A stretch of 64,000 bases of DNA from CATQHD01 sp965243165 (GTDB lineage: Bacteria; Actinomycetota; Acidimicrobiia; Spongiisociales; Spongiisociaceae), in assembly GCA_965243165.1 (NCBI GenBank), contig OZ251535.1, positions 2,852,001 to 2,916,000 of the forward strand, in the 5' to 3' direction. Below, piece after piece: positions 45,449-55,700 of the stretch; position 1 is the stretch's first letter; each line of letters begins with the position of its first letter. The position numbers and the translations under genes were made by a program. The notes below the pieces were generated by a model. It saw only the letters and a list, made by a program, of their open reading frames with translations. It did not search any database and was not told the origin of the DNA.

Positions 45449-45652
45449 TACCGTATATATAGGGGGCTGAAACACAAACACCGCCGCGGGTCTCCGGAGA
45501 GGGCGGCGGTCATCATGGGATTTCCAGCCCGGGCCGGGCATCACAGGGCCGGGCGGGGCGGCGGCCGCCCCGATGAAGATCCGATGCTGGTGGCGGAGGC
45601 GGGGGAGGGCACCCGGCGAAGCCGGGGCGGGGGGCCGGTTTTTCGCGCTCTT
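45449..45652 (+). repeat. Dispersed intergenic repeat family 2, copy a
   Basis: About 200 bases that align with the reverse strand of 61518-61724. Shared blocks are CCGTATAT, ACAAACACCGCCGCGGGT, GCGGTCATCA, CCGGGCATCACAGG, GATCCGATGCTGGTGGCG, CCCGGCGAAGCCGGG and TTTTCGCG. The CCCGGC-GAA-GCCGGG block is a hairpin. Small compensating indels between the copies argue against a conserved protein. Confidence 0.75.
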
Positions 45653-45896
45653 GCCCGGCGGGCCGAGGCGCTCGGCAGCCTTTTAGCAGTACTTCCCATG
45701 GACGTTGTTGACAGTTGGGCGGCGGTGGAACGGCGGGGTGCGGAGGGGCGCACCGCCTCGCCTGATCGTTCATGCCCGCGCCGGTTCATCGGCCTGGCAT
45801 CGCAAACCCCGATCGGCGGGTTTCGTCTGTCCGGCCCTGCTCCCGTGAATCATCGGGGCCGGCCCCCGGTCGTTCAGAGGGCGGGAGTCCGCCCGT
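45653..45896. other. Remainder of a gene-free stretch
   Basis: The whole interval 45212-45896 lacks a supported gene. After the two repeats the remaining 240 bases are GC-rich with an inverted GGGCGGAGTCC-like hairpin near the end (around 45881-45899). I see no protein or RNA gene. Confidence 0.4.
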
Positions 45897-46853
45897 TCAG
45901 CGCATGGCGTCGTGGTTGTCCCAGCCGGGGTCGGGTTCGGCGGTCACCTCGTAGACCGCAGGGCGCCGCCGGCCGGCCCATTCGTTCAGAGCGTCTTCGC
46001 TGACAGGGTCGATGTAGGCGTAGAGGACGGTGAAGCCGCCGAACACCCGGCGGGCGAACACCGCCGCCCCGGCGCCCAGGACCTCGGCCAGTTCCTCTTC
46101 CAACCTCTGCGCCGAGCCGCCGCCCTCCGGCCCCGTGTCGATGCTGACGGTCGCGAACAGCTCCAGGTCCAGGTGGTGGAGCCGCTTCAGGGCCCGGTTG
46201 ACGGCCAGACGCGACGACCCCAGCTCGTAGTCGTCCTCCTCCGACCATTCCCACCGCACCCCCTCCGCGCTTGCCGCCAGGCGCTCCACCTCCCCGGCCA
46301 GATCCAGGAAGGGGACCCCCCAGGGAAGGGCTTCGGGCGCGGCGTCCACCCCCCCGATCCAGAGGTCGGCGGCGTCCTCCCCTAAGAGATCGTCCAGAAA
46401 GCGGAACACCACCTGCAGCCGGAGGGCCTCGTCGATCAGGCCGAAGTCGGGATGGCCCACGGTGATGTCCAGCTCCTCGGCGCCGGGGTCCGGCTCGATC
46501 ACCGCCGAGGCGGCGGCGGGGTGGAACTCGACGCCGTCCACCATGACCGGCGCGGGCTCCACCGCCAACCGAGCCGGGTGGTGCTCCCAGATGGGGTCGG
46601 GCGGAGGGGCGGCCCTCACCCAGCGCTCGGTGAGCGGCCGCAGGCCCGGATCGGCCGCCGCGCTCAGGCAGAGGGCGTAGAGGGCGGCCCGGCCGGGCGC
46701 CAGCTCCCACTCCAGGTTCGGGTCGATGGCCTCGACCAGGTCGGTGAGGCCGGCGGTCCCCTCCCCGTATTCGCCCGAGGCGATCTCCCGCTCCAGGCCG
46801 GCCCGCAGCCGGGGCCACTCCTCCCAGAACGCGGCGATACCCCGGTCTGTCAC
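45897..46853 (-). CDS. Hypothetical protein, about 318 residues
   Basis: The family is not recognised. Soluble acidic protein starting MTDRGIAAFWEEWPRLRAGL (GTG at 46853). It has two apparent alpha/beta halves: residues 1-200 with LDITVGHPDFGLIDEALRLQ and VFRFLDDLLGEDAADLWIGG, and a C-terminal half with LELFATVSIDTGPEGGGSAQ and VFGGFTVLYAYIDPVSEDAL, ending AVYEVTAEPDPGWDNHDAMR. It begins 31 bases after the inositol monophosphatase stop on the same strand and is probably co-transcribed with it. The frame extends to 46916 but that part overlaps the upstream gene. Confidence 0.65.
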   Translation of the reverse strand: MTDRGIAAFWEEWPRLRAGLEREIASGEYGEGTAGLTDLVEAIDPNLEWELAPGRAALYALCLSAAADPGLRPLTERWVRAAPPPDPIWEHHPARLAVEPAPVMVDGVEFHPAAASAVIEPDPGAEELDITVGHPDFGLIDEALRLQVVFRFLDDLLGEDAADLWIGGVDAAPEALPWGVPFLDLAGEVERLAASAEGVRWEWSEEDDYELGSSRLAVNRALKRLHHLDLELFATVSIDTGPEGGGSAQRLEEELAEVLGAGAAVFARRVFGGFTVLYAYIDPVSEDALNEWAGRRRPAVYEVTAEPDPGWDNHDAMR

Positions 46854-46884
46854 CGGCCGGCCTCGCCTCGGCGGCGGGACCTGG

Positions 46885-47718
46885 TCAACCAGCGGCCCGA
46901 ACATGCAGGGGAGCAATCGAGCGGATCAGGCGGATGAAAGGATCCGCGATGCCCGGCGCGGCCAGGATGAAGTCGGAAGAGTCCACGGCGGCGGGCCGGC
47001 CCACCAGGTCGGCGGACAGCCCGCCCGCCTCGTGGACGAGCAGCAGCCCGGCGGCCACATCCCAGGGGAGGATGCCGAACTCCCAGAAGGCGTCGAAGCG
47101 TCCGCAGGCCACCCAGGCGAAGTCGAGGGCCGCCGACCCCATCCGGCGCACGTCCCGCACCCGGGTGATCACCTGCCCCACCGCGGCGGTGTAGGAGGGG
47201 CCCCGGACATCCCGGTCGTAGGGAAATCCGGTGCCGATTATGCATTCGGACAGCCTGGTGCGGGCGGAGACCCGGATAGGGCGGCCGTTCAGATAGGCGC
47301 CCTCCCCCCGGGCGGCGCTGAACACCTCCCCCCGCATCACGTCGATCACCGCCCCCGCCACCGGGACCAGGCCGTCCCAGAGGCCCACCGAAACCGACAC
47401 CTGGGGAATGCCGTGGAGGAAGTTGACCGTCCCGTCCAACGGGTCGACGATCCAGCGCCTCCCCACCGGTTCGGTCGTCCCCCCCCGTTCCTCGGACAGC
47501 ACCGCGTCCTCGGGGCGGCGGAAGGCGATGACCTCCAGGATGGCGTCGTCCGCCGCCATGTCCACCTCGGTGACCGGGTTGACCGACCCTTTCATCTCGG
47601 CCGCAACCGGACGCCCGAACGCCCGGCGGATCACCCCGGCCCCGGCCCGGGCGGCGGCCACCGCCACCTCCCGGTCGGTGTTCGGCGGGTCGGCGCCGTC
47701 GGATTCTGATGGTCTCAT
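46885..47718 (-). CDS. suhB: Inositol monophosphatase family protein
   Basis: 277 residues. Metal-dependent phosphatase with the family motifs in order: VTEVDMAADDAILEVI, VLSEERGG (motif 1), WIVDPLDGTVNFLHGIPQVS (motif 2), FPYDRDVRGP and WDVAAGLLLVHEAGGLSADL (motif 3). It dephosphorylates inositol phosphate, with histidinol phosphate or PAP as alternatives in actinomycetes. Start at 47718; a longer open frame upstream is the shadow of lnt. Divergent from lnt. Confidence 0.88.
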   Translation of the reverse strand: MRPSESDGADPPNTDREVAVAAARAGAGVIRRAFGRPVAAEMKGSVNPVTEVDMAADDAILEVIAFRRPEDAVLSEERGGTTEPVGRRWIVDPLDGTVNFLHGIPQVSVSVGLWDGLVPVAGAVIDVMRGEVFSAARGEGAYLNGRPIRVSARTRLSECIIGTGFPYDRDVRGPSYTAAVGQVITRVRDVRRMGSAALDFAWVACGRFDAFWEFGILPWDVAAGLLLVHEAGGLSADLVGRPAAVDSSDFILAAPGIADPFIRLIRSIAPLHVRAAG

Positions 47719-47810
47719 ATGGATGCCCCGGGTTGCTTGCCGGCCGGCGGGCGGGCGGCCCCGCCGGTCAGGGGCGCGGCGGCCTGCCGGGGCAATCCTA
47801 CGGCGCGGCC

Positions 47811-47819
47811 TGTGGATAA
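47811..47819 (-). promoter_or_regulatory. Single consensus DnaA box
   Basis: The reverse strand reads TTATCCACA, the perfect 9-mer DnaA consensus, in the intergenic region between suhB and lnt. Only one copy is seen, so this is not an origin by itself and may be chance or a DnaA-controlled promoter. Confidence 0.3.
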
Positions 47820-47871
47820 TCGGGTAATGACGCGGCCGGGCGGGCGGTTCCGCCGCCGTACAATCCCGCCG

Positions 47872-49386
47872 GTGACTCTCAAGAAGGTTCTCAGGCCGGC
47901 CGGAGCGGCGGCTTCGGGCGTCCTGATGACGCTCGGTTTTCCGCCGTTCGAATGGACTTCTCTGTCGTGGCTGGGGCTGTTCGGGCTGGTCTGGCTGGCG
48001 GCCTGCGCCCCCAACCGGCGGTCCGCCCTCTGGTCGGGCTATCTGTTCGGGCTGGCCTATTTCGGATCCCTGCTCTGGTGGCTGACCAGGGTGGAGCTGA
48101 TCGCCTTCTACCCGCTGGTCATGGTGCAGGCGGCGGCGGCGCTGATCACGGCCGGCGCCGTCTACCGCTTTCGAGACGGCCCGCCCTGGGCGTTCGCGCT
48201 GGCGGCGGCGGGGTCGGCGGGGCTGGCCGAGTTCCTGCGGGTGCGCTGGCCGATCGGGGGGTTCCCGTGGGGGTCGATCGGCGCCACGGTCGGGGCCACC
48301 CCGCTGCGCCCCTCCCTGCAGTGGGTGGGGGCCACCGGATGGGGGGTGCTCCTGGCGGGGCTGGCGGCGGCGGCGGTGCTGGCCGTCCGGCGGCGGATTT
48401 CCTGGAAAATCCTGGCGGGGGCGGCGGCCGGAGTGTGCGCCCTGGGGCTGGCCGGCAACCTGTGGCCCGCCGTACCCCAAGGAGAGGAGCGGACGGCGGT
48501 GATCGTCCAGGGCAACTCGCCGTGCCCCGGTGTCCGCTGCCAGGGGGAGCGGCGGCTGATCTACGAGAGACACTTGGCCCTGACCCGCGCCCTGGAACCG
48601 GGCATGGACCTGGTGGTGTGGCCGGAGAGCTCCACCGGGGGGCGGGCCGACCCTCTGCGCGATCCAGAGGTGATCGAGGCGGTCGGCGCCGAGGCCGCCC
48701 GGCTGGGGGCGGCGGTGATGGTGGGGGGCGACCTCGACGCCGGGCCGGGGCGCTTCGAGAACGTGAACGCGGTGTTCGGACCCGACGGCAAGTACGTCGG
48801 AAAATACCTGAAGCAGCATCCGGTGCCCTTCGGGGAGTACGTGCCCGCCCGCCCCGTCTTGGAATGGCTTCCGGCCCTGGCGCGGGTGCCCAGGGACATG
48901 GTGCGGGGCCGGGGCCAGGTGCTGTTCGACCTCGGCGGGGTTCCGTTCGGATCGGTGATCAGCTACGAGGGCGCCTACGCCCGGTACGAGCGGGCCTTGG
49001 TGCGGGCGGGGGCCTCCTTCGCGGTGCTGTCCACCAACGAGGGTTCCTTCGGGGAGACGCCGGCCAGCGACCAGCTCATCGCCATCAGCCGGGTGCGGGC
49101 CGCCGAGCTGGGGGTGGACATCGTGCACGCCGCCGTAACCGGGCGCTCGGCCTTCGTGCACGCCGACGGGCGGGTGGAAGGCCTCACCGGCCTCTTCGAG
49201 GCCGCCGTGACCGAAGGCCGGGTGCGGGCGAGGACGGCCGGCCCCACCCTCTACACGCGGTGGGGCGACTGGCTGCAGACGGCGGCCATGTCCGCCTTCC
49301 TGGTCATGTGGGCCTGGAACTGGATCTCCGGCCGCCGGGAGAACAGCGGGCGGAAACCCCGGCGCAGCGGGGCTGGCGGCGGCTGA
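47872..49386 (+). CDS. lnt: Apolipoprotein N-acyltransferase homologue with altered catalytic Cys
   Basis: About 504 residues. N-terminal membrane helices (MTLGFPPFEWTSLSWLGLFG, YLFGLAYFGSLLWWL, GWGVLLAGLAAAAVLAV) precede a nitrilase-like outer domain with VWPESSTGG (catalytic Glu region) and GKYLKQHPVPFGEYVPAR (catalytic Lys region). The third catalytic position, normally Cys in a C-[FYW]-E context, is Ser364 (AGC at 48961-48963) in VISYEGAYARY. The enzyme would N-acylate the N-terminal cysteine of lipoproteins; whether this one is active is open. The GTG at 47872 was chosen because TACAAT lies 9 bases before it (leaderless style); ATG at 47827 is an alternative. Confidence 0.82.
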   Translation: MTLKKVLRPAGAAASGVLMTLGFPPFEWTSLSWLGLFGLVWLAACAPNRRSALWSGYLFGLAYFGSLLWWLTRVELIAFYPLVMVQAAAALITAGAVYRFRDGPPWAFALAAAGSAGLAEFLRVRWPIGGFPWGSIGATVGATPLRPSLQWVGATGWGVLLAGLAAAAVLAVRRRISWKILAGAAAGVCALGLAGNLWPAVPQGEERTAVIVQGNSPCPGVRCQGERRLIYERHLALTRALEPGMDLVVWPESSTGGRADPLRDPEVIEAVGAEAARLGAAVMVGGDLDAGPGRFENVNAVFGPDGKYVGKYLKQHPVPFGEYVPARPVLEWLPALARVPRDMVRGRGQVLFDLGGVPFGSVISYEGAYARYERALVRAGASFAVLSTNEGSFGETPASDQLIAISRVRAAELGVDIVHAAVTGRSAFVHADGRVEGLTGLFEAAVTEGRVRARTAGPTLYTRWGDWLQTAAMSAFLVMWAWNWISGRRENSGRKPRRSGAGGG

Positions 49387-49729
49387 CCGGTCCATCCAAG
49401 GGTGCCGCCGCCAACAAACTCCTCTATCTCTGCCTATCCGCTTCGTCTTCCGGGCCATGGTTGCACGAGGTTCTTGTCAAGGGATGACCCTGGGGCTGTA
49501 CACCCAGGGTGGATTCGGCCGGGCGAGATGGGTCTGACGGCGGCCGGGGATTCGCCCCTCTCGGCGGGTGTCGGCCTCTGCGCTCCGCCGCCGCATTCGC
49601 CGGGGGTCTTTGACTCGGCCGCCTCGATCCGGGGGCTGGGGCCGGGTTGCGCAGATTCCGGGGGGCGGTTCCGGCCCGGCCTCCTGGGTTGGCTGGGGAG
49701 GCCGGACCGGATAAAGAAGCAACTGCGGG
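49387..49729. other. Intergenic region with hairpin between convergent genes
   Basis: 343 bases with no supported gene. The reverse-strand open frames here are GC shadows. The main structure is the hairpin at 49487-49510. Confidence 0.45.
49487..49510. terminator. Bidirectional hairpin terminator candidate
   Basis: ACCCTGGG (49487-49494) pairs perfectly with CCCAGGGT (49503-49510) around an 8-base loop, between the 3' ends of lnt and the convergent giant surface-protein gene. It lacks a T tract. Confidence 0.5.
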
Positions 49730-52700
49730 TTATGTACCGGCGGTGGGTTGGGTGTCGGCGGGGGCGAGGTTGACGGCTCTGACGAAGAACGAAGCCATCT
49801 GCGCCCGGGTAACCGGCTGGTTGGGGCAGTAGTTCAGCGGCTCGGCGGAACACCCTCGGGTAACCCCCGTCTGATACATGCCTTCGAGGGCGGCCAACAC
49901 GTCGGGGGAGAGGCCTGCGGCGTCGCCGAAGCGGCTGGCTTCGGTCGGAACGGCGTCGAGGTGGGGGAAGGCGCCGATCATCATGATGGCCATATCCGCG
50001 CGGGTAACCACCCCGCCCGGGTTGAACACCCCGCCGGGGGCGCTGAACGCTCCTACGGAGACGACCCACTCCGCGAAGGGGCGGAACCACTCATCGGCGC
50101 CTACGTCGGTGAGTTCTATTCCTTCGGGGGCTTGGATGGTCCACCGCTGCGAGACGGCCCGGTGCAGAAAGGCGGACATCTGCCGGCGGGTGATCTGCGC
50201 GTCGGGGCAGTATTTGGTGGCGTCCTGGGCGTCGCAACCGAGGGTGATCCGCCACACCGCGATGCGTTCGATGTTGTCCTGGTGGACGTTGCCGTCGTCG
50301 TCGCAGAACCGGCCGACGCACACCGGCGCGGGCGGCTGGGCCGGGGGCTGCGCGCCTCCTCCGGCCGGGGGCGGGGCGCCACCGCCACCACCGCCTCCCC
50401 CACCAGCTGGAGGCGGAGCACCACCACCACCGCCGCCGCCTCCTCCTCCGGCCGGGGGTGGAGTACCACCGCCGCCGCCGCCTCCTCCTCCGCCTGATGG
50501 GGGCGGAGGCGCGGGAGCGGGCGGGGGTGCGGGCGGGGGCGCAGCGGCGTCGCCGTCGTCGGTGATAGTCAAACGAGCCGCCGAAACGTCGAACCCAGAC
50601 GCGGAGCCCGCAACCGACACCGACTTGGAATTGCCGGGAGTGGAGTCGTCGACCAAGGTCAGAGAGAACGACCCGGATCCCGACTGCTCCCCGGCGGGGA
50701 TCGTGATCGGGAACTGGGCCGGACTCAGGCTGGTGTAGCCGTTCCCCGACGAACGGCCCCCGCCGACCGCAACAGTCACCACCAAGTCCTCGGGCGGTGC
50801 GGAACTGGCCGTGGCGGTGACCGTCCGGGGGATCCGGCCTGCGTCTTCCCGCACCGACGCCTGGTTCAACGACAGCCGGATCTCGTTGTCCTGAATGATG
50901 AGCTCGACCGGAGCGATGTCGAACCCCTCCGCCGCGGCGGACACCCGCAGCGTTTCATCGCCCTCGAAGACGCGGTCGTTGACCGTGTTCAACCCGAACG
51001 TTTTGGCCGCGCTGTTCTGACGGAGCGGGAAGAACACGTCGCCGGGGGCAACCGGGATGCGGTAGTCGCTGCCGGCGGCGGTTCCGCCCTCGACGGTTAC
51101 CCGCACGAACCGGGGGCTGCTCCAGTGCGTTCCTGGATATGACAGCTGCACCTGCACCTGGGGGCTGGCCCCTTCCAGAACCCTGGTCAGCGGCTCCCCG
51201 CCGGCGTCCAACAACCCCAGGATCATGTCGTTGTCCACGATGGTAAACGAATCGGACTCGACCGCGGTGAACCCCAAACCGGTCAAGCCCGCCCCCAGAG
51301 TACCGGCGTGGACCGTCAACTCCTCGGCGCCCTCCGGCCTCGTGTCGTCGTTCATTTCCAGATCGAACTCGACGGTGCCTTCATCCTCATAAGGCGGAAT
51401 CGTCACCGCCAGCGACGAAACCCGCGTGAAATCATACCCCGCAGCGGCGCCGCCCGCTATGCCCACCGTGAGCGGAACCGTCACCGACCGGGGCAACACC
51501 TTGTCCCCGTCCAGGGCGGCCTTCACCCTCACCCGAACCGTACCGTCGTCCTCCCGGACCTCTGTCAAGTCCTCCCCTTCGCTGTCCAGCAGGGTCAAAG
51601 CAATAGTCGTAGGCGACGCGTCGTCCGAAGAGTCGGTGATCCCAAAACTCGTTGACACCACCTCATACGACGTACTGTTGATAGAAACGGCGGCGCCTTC
51701 GATCACCACCGTCTCCGCCGCAGAACCCTCCGCCGTGTTGTCGTTGTTCAACACCACATCGAACATCGCCGACCCCGTCGTATCACCCTCAGCAACCTCA
51801 ACCGAAACATTGGACTGCCCCGACGGATACGTCACCCGGAAGTCCTCCCCCACCCCGAACTCCGAATCCCCGTCCGAGTTGTCGTCCAACACCGCCGTGC
51901 CCCCCACCACATTCAACCCAACCGTCACAGCGCCGTTGCCCGAAGAAGACGCCGCCGGCAACGTAACCTCCACCTCCACCGTCTTGGTGCCCCCGTCCTC
52001 ACCCACCGACGACTGATCACCCGTCGTACCCGTATCCGCATCCACCGCCAACCTAATACCCGAATCAACGATGTTCACCGCAGCGCCCGTCACCATCAAC
52101 GTCTGCGACCCGATCGTCCCCGCCCCCGACAAGGCAACCGTCTCCGCCGACTCCATATCCGAGTCTGTAACCGCCATCAAATTGAACGTCGCCGACCCCG
52201 ACAAAGAACCCGCCGGGATCACCACCGACACCTGACTGCTCGTCGCGTCCGTAGTGAAATCAGTCGTCAACGTCGCCGTACCCGCCGCGATGGTAACCGT
52301 AACCGTCGTATCCGACGTCAACACCGAAGACGACCCCGCAAAGCGGGCCGTAACCCGCACCTCCTCGGTGCTGCCCTCCACCACCGTCCCCGGCGACACC
52401 GACAACACCACATTCGCGTCGTTGTCCAACACCGTCAACGTCCCCGACGCTTCCCGGGTTTCGCCGTCCAGCATGTAAGACCCGATCAGCTGGATCGTCT
52501 CCGGGTCCTCCACCACCGTGTCCTCGGTAATCGACAACCCATCCAAAGAAACTGCATCCCCGCCCGGAGAAGCCGTCTGCCCCGCCGTGATCGTCACCGT
52601 ATCCGCAGGATCAGGCGGCGTCCACAAAAAATCATCCGCCCCCGCCGTACCCGCCTCCGGAGCGCCCAACGTCACCACCAGATCAGAACCAATCGTGTTC

Positions 52701-55700
52701 GACGCAACCCCAGACGGAAACCCCGCCGTAACCGACAGACCCGAACCGTCCCCGCCTTCGGTCACCGTACCCCCCGGCGACAACACCACCGCCGTATCCA
52801 CCAGATCCACCACCGCCCCCTTGACCGGCACCACCGTGAAACCATCAGTCAAACCCGACAACGTAAAATCAAAATACTCTATCGGCTCCGCCGCGTCGTC
52901 CGCCAGGACACGCGACACGAACCAAGCAGGCCCCGACGACGTATTACCCGCACCGATATCAACATACCTATGATGACTCGTGGTCGAATGGGTAAGCCAA
53001 TTATAGATATCCCCCGAACCAGGACCCGTAGAAGACACCGACGCCCCCGCCGCACCCGTACCGGACTCTGTTATGACCCGCCCCCTGATACTACCGGAAT
53101 AAGTAGAAGACACACCCTCCAAGCGGGCGGTAACACTCCTCCATTGAGCACCGCCGTCCCCCGAGTACTCCGGAAACAGCACCGACGGATAATCCCGCGG
53201 ATTGAACCCCAGCTCCAACATGACCGACCGATCCGCGTCGGTGATCTCCAACGAAACCGGCGCAACCACATAACCTGTTGCCGCCCCCGTGAAAAGGATC
53301 GTCTCATGATCCTCCGTAACCGTATCCGCAACAGGCGTAACCGGCACATCCGCCGACCCAGTCGTTTGCCCACCCTGGATGGTAACCGTAACCGAAGAAT
53401 CATCAACCGTGTAATCATCCCCCGCGTCCGCCGAACTCCCCAACGCGCCCACCGTCACTGCCACATCCAGATCGGCCGCCGGGGCCGTACCCACCGTAGC
53501 CGTTACCCGCACCGTCTCCGCCCCGCCGTCCTCGCCCACCGCCGTCAACGCCTCCGGAGAAGCCTGCGTGTCCGTCAAAGACAACACCACCTCCGAACCC
53601 GGATCGACGATATCCAACGAAGTGCCCGTAACCGTCACCGTCTGCCCGTTCACCTGCAGGGTTCCAAACCCCTCGAACGTAACCTTATCGTTGGTCTCCG
53701 TCGCGCTGTCGACAGGCGCCGTCAACGTAAACGACTTAAACCCGCTCGTCGCACCCGCCGGAATCGTAACCGTCAACCGGTCATTCGTCTCACCCGTAGT
53801 GAAATCAGTCCCCAACGTCGCGTCGCCCCCCGCCCCCAACTGCACCACCACATTCGTAGCAGACGTCAAAACCGACGACGACCCCGCGAACTCCGCCACC
53901 ACCGTCACCGTCTGACCGCCCGCCTTCTCCACCACCGACCCCGGCGACACCGACAAACTAATATCAGCATCAGCATCCGTCACATCCACCTGCAGCACCG
54001 CGTCGTTGAAAGTAACCACCTGATCAGTAGGCGACCCATCAGACTTCTTGGTAGCCGCCAACGCCGGCCTACCCACGATCCGCAACCGCTCCAAACCCTC
54101 CACCACATCATCATCCACAACCGATATATTCTCCAACGTTTTCAGCCAACCATCATCACCCGAATTACCCGCCGGAATAGTAATCGACCTCCTCGCCCAA
54201 TCAAAAGAAAAATCACCGGCGCTCAACAACCCCGGCCCCTCCGCCACCGACAACGCCACCACCGTATCAGACGTCAACCGAGAACGGTCCGCATTGGTCG
54301 AACTCTCAGGATTACGCCAACTAAAAACATTGTCAAAATTAGTTTGATTAGCATTAAAACCCGCACCAATAACCAACTCCGTCACCGCCGACGAACCCTC
54401 CGCCAAAGTCGGATTATTTTGAATAACCATATAAGGCTGTACATCATCATCGATTACCAAACCATCAACATTGACAATCTCAAAACCATCTATCGGCTCA
54501 ACCCCAATCGTGAAAGTCTCATCAGGCTCCGCGATATAATCGTAGTAGCTGTCGATTTCACCCTGACCGGCCGGACGGTACCGGACAAAAAGGCTGCCCG
54601 CATTCAACGTCGGCCGATAAGCATTTCTTACACGGTTATTGTGGCTGATAGCTATACTTGTTACATCGGGCAGTCCAGGGAGGTCTGGAGGGAGATTATT
54701 CACTTCGGCGGTCCCGGCGAAAGCATTGAAGACCAAGGTCAGGTTCTCACTGTAGGTCGAAGAAGTAACCCCATCCACCGTGAAAGTAAACCACGGCTTA
54801 GGGCCGTCATGACAAGAACAAAACTGCGCCCCGTTCCAAGGACCAAGAGGATCACCAGTCTCCCGCAAAACGAGGCCACCGTCCTCGTCGCTAAAAAAAT
54901 GATGGGTCGTAGGCTGTCTCAGATTATCCATCCTAACAACAATCGTACGATCCGCATCCAAAATCAGCAAATCAGCGCCCTCGACCGTATACGGCGCCGG
55001 AGCCGTACCCGTAAACCTCCTCACGATCTCATGATCCTCGAACACCCGATCAGACAAAGCAGTAAACACCATATCACCCGACGACCCGCTCGCCGCACCC
55101 AAAGCGATAGAAAGCGTCAACGAAGAAGGAATCCCAGAAGCCGTATAATCCCCGCCCGCCCCCGGCGTCGCCGTCTCAGGAGCATCATCCACCGTCACCG
55201 ACACATCCACATCCGCAGGCACCAGCACCCCCGCCGGAACCGAAGCAACCAACCGCACCGTCTGACGCCCGTCGTCCTCCCCCAACCCCCCAACAGGCTC
55301 ACCCGCCGCATCCACGAACGACAACGTAATCACATTGTCATCATCCACGATAATCAAACCCACATCAGCAACCGTATAACCCATCGCAGTGGCCGAAAAC
55401 ACAATCGTCTCATCCCCCTCCACCAACACATCATCCACCGGAGTCACCGTCAACGCCGACGACCGCCCCACCGTATCCCCGCTGGCGATCTGCACCGTCA
55501 CCGGCGAAGTCAAACTCGCATAATCCGTCGTATCCGTCGCCGTACCCGCCGCGATCGACACCGAAACATCCACATTCGCCGACACCGCCGCCGGAGCCGT
55601 CGCCACCACCCGCACCGACTGACCGCCGCCCCCCTCCGCCACCCCAGTCACCGCAGACGGCGTGCTCTCCCCGTCATCGAACGACAACGTAATCACATTG

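Noticed and set aside
45374..46003. A 209-codon forward protein in the gene-free stretch
   Set aside because: It crosses both dispersed repeats and the 3' end of a reverse gene; the matching region in the second copy keeps only short blocks in register, with compensating indels.
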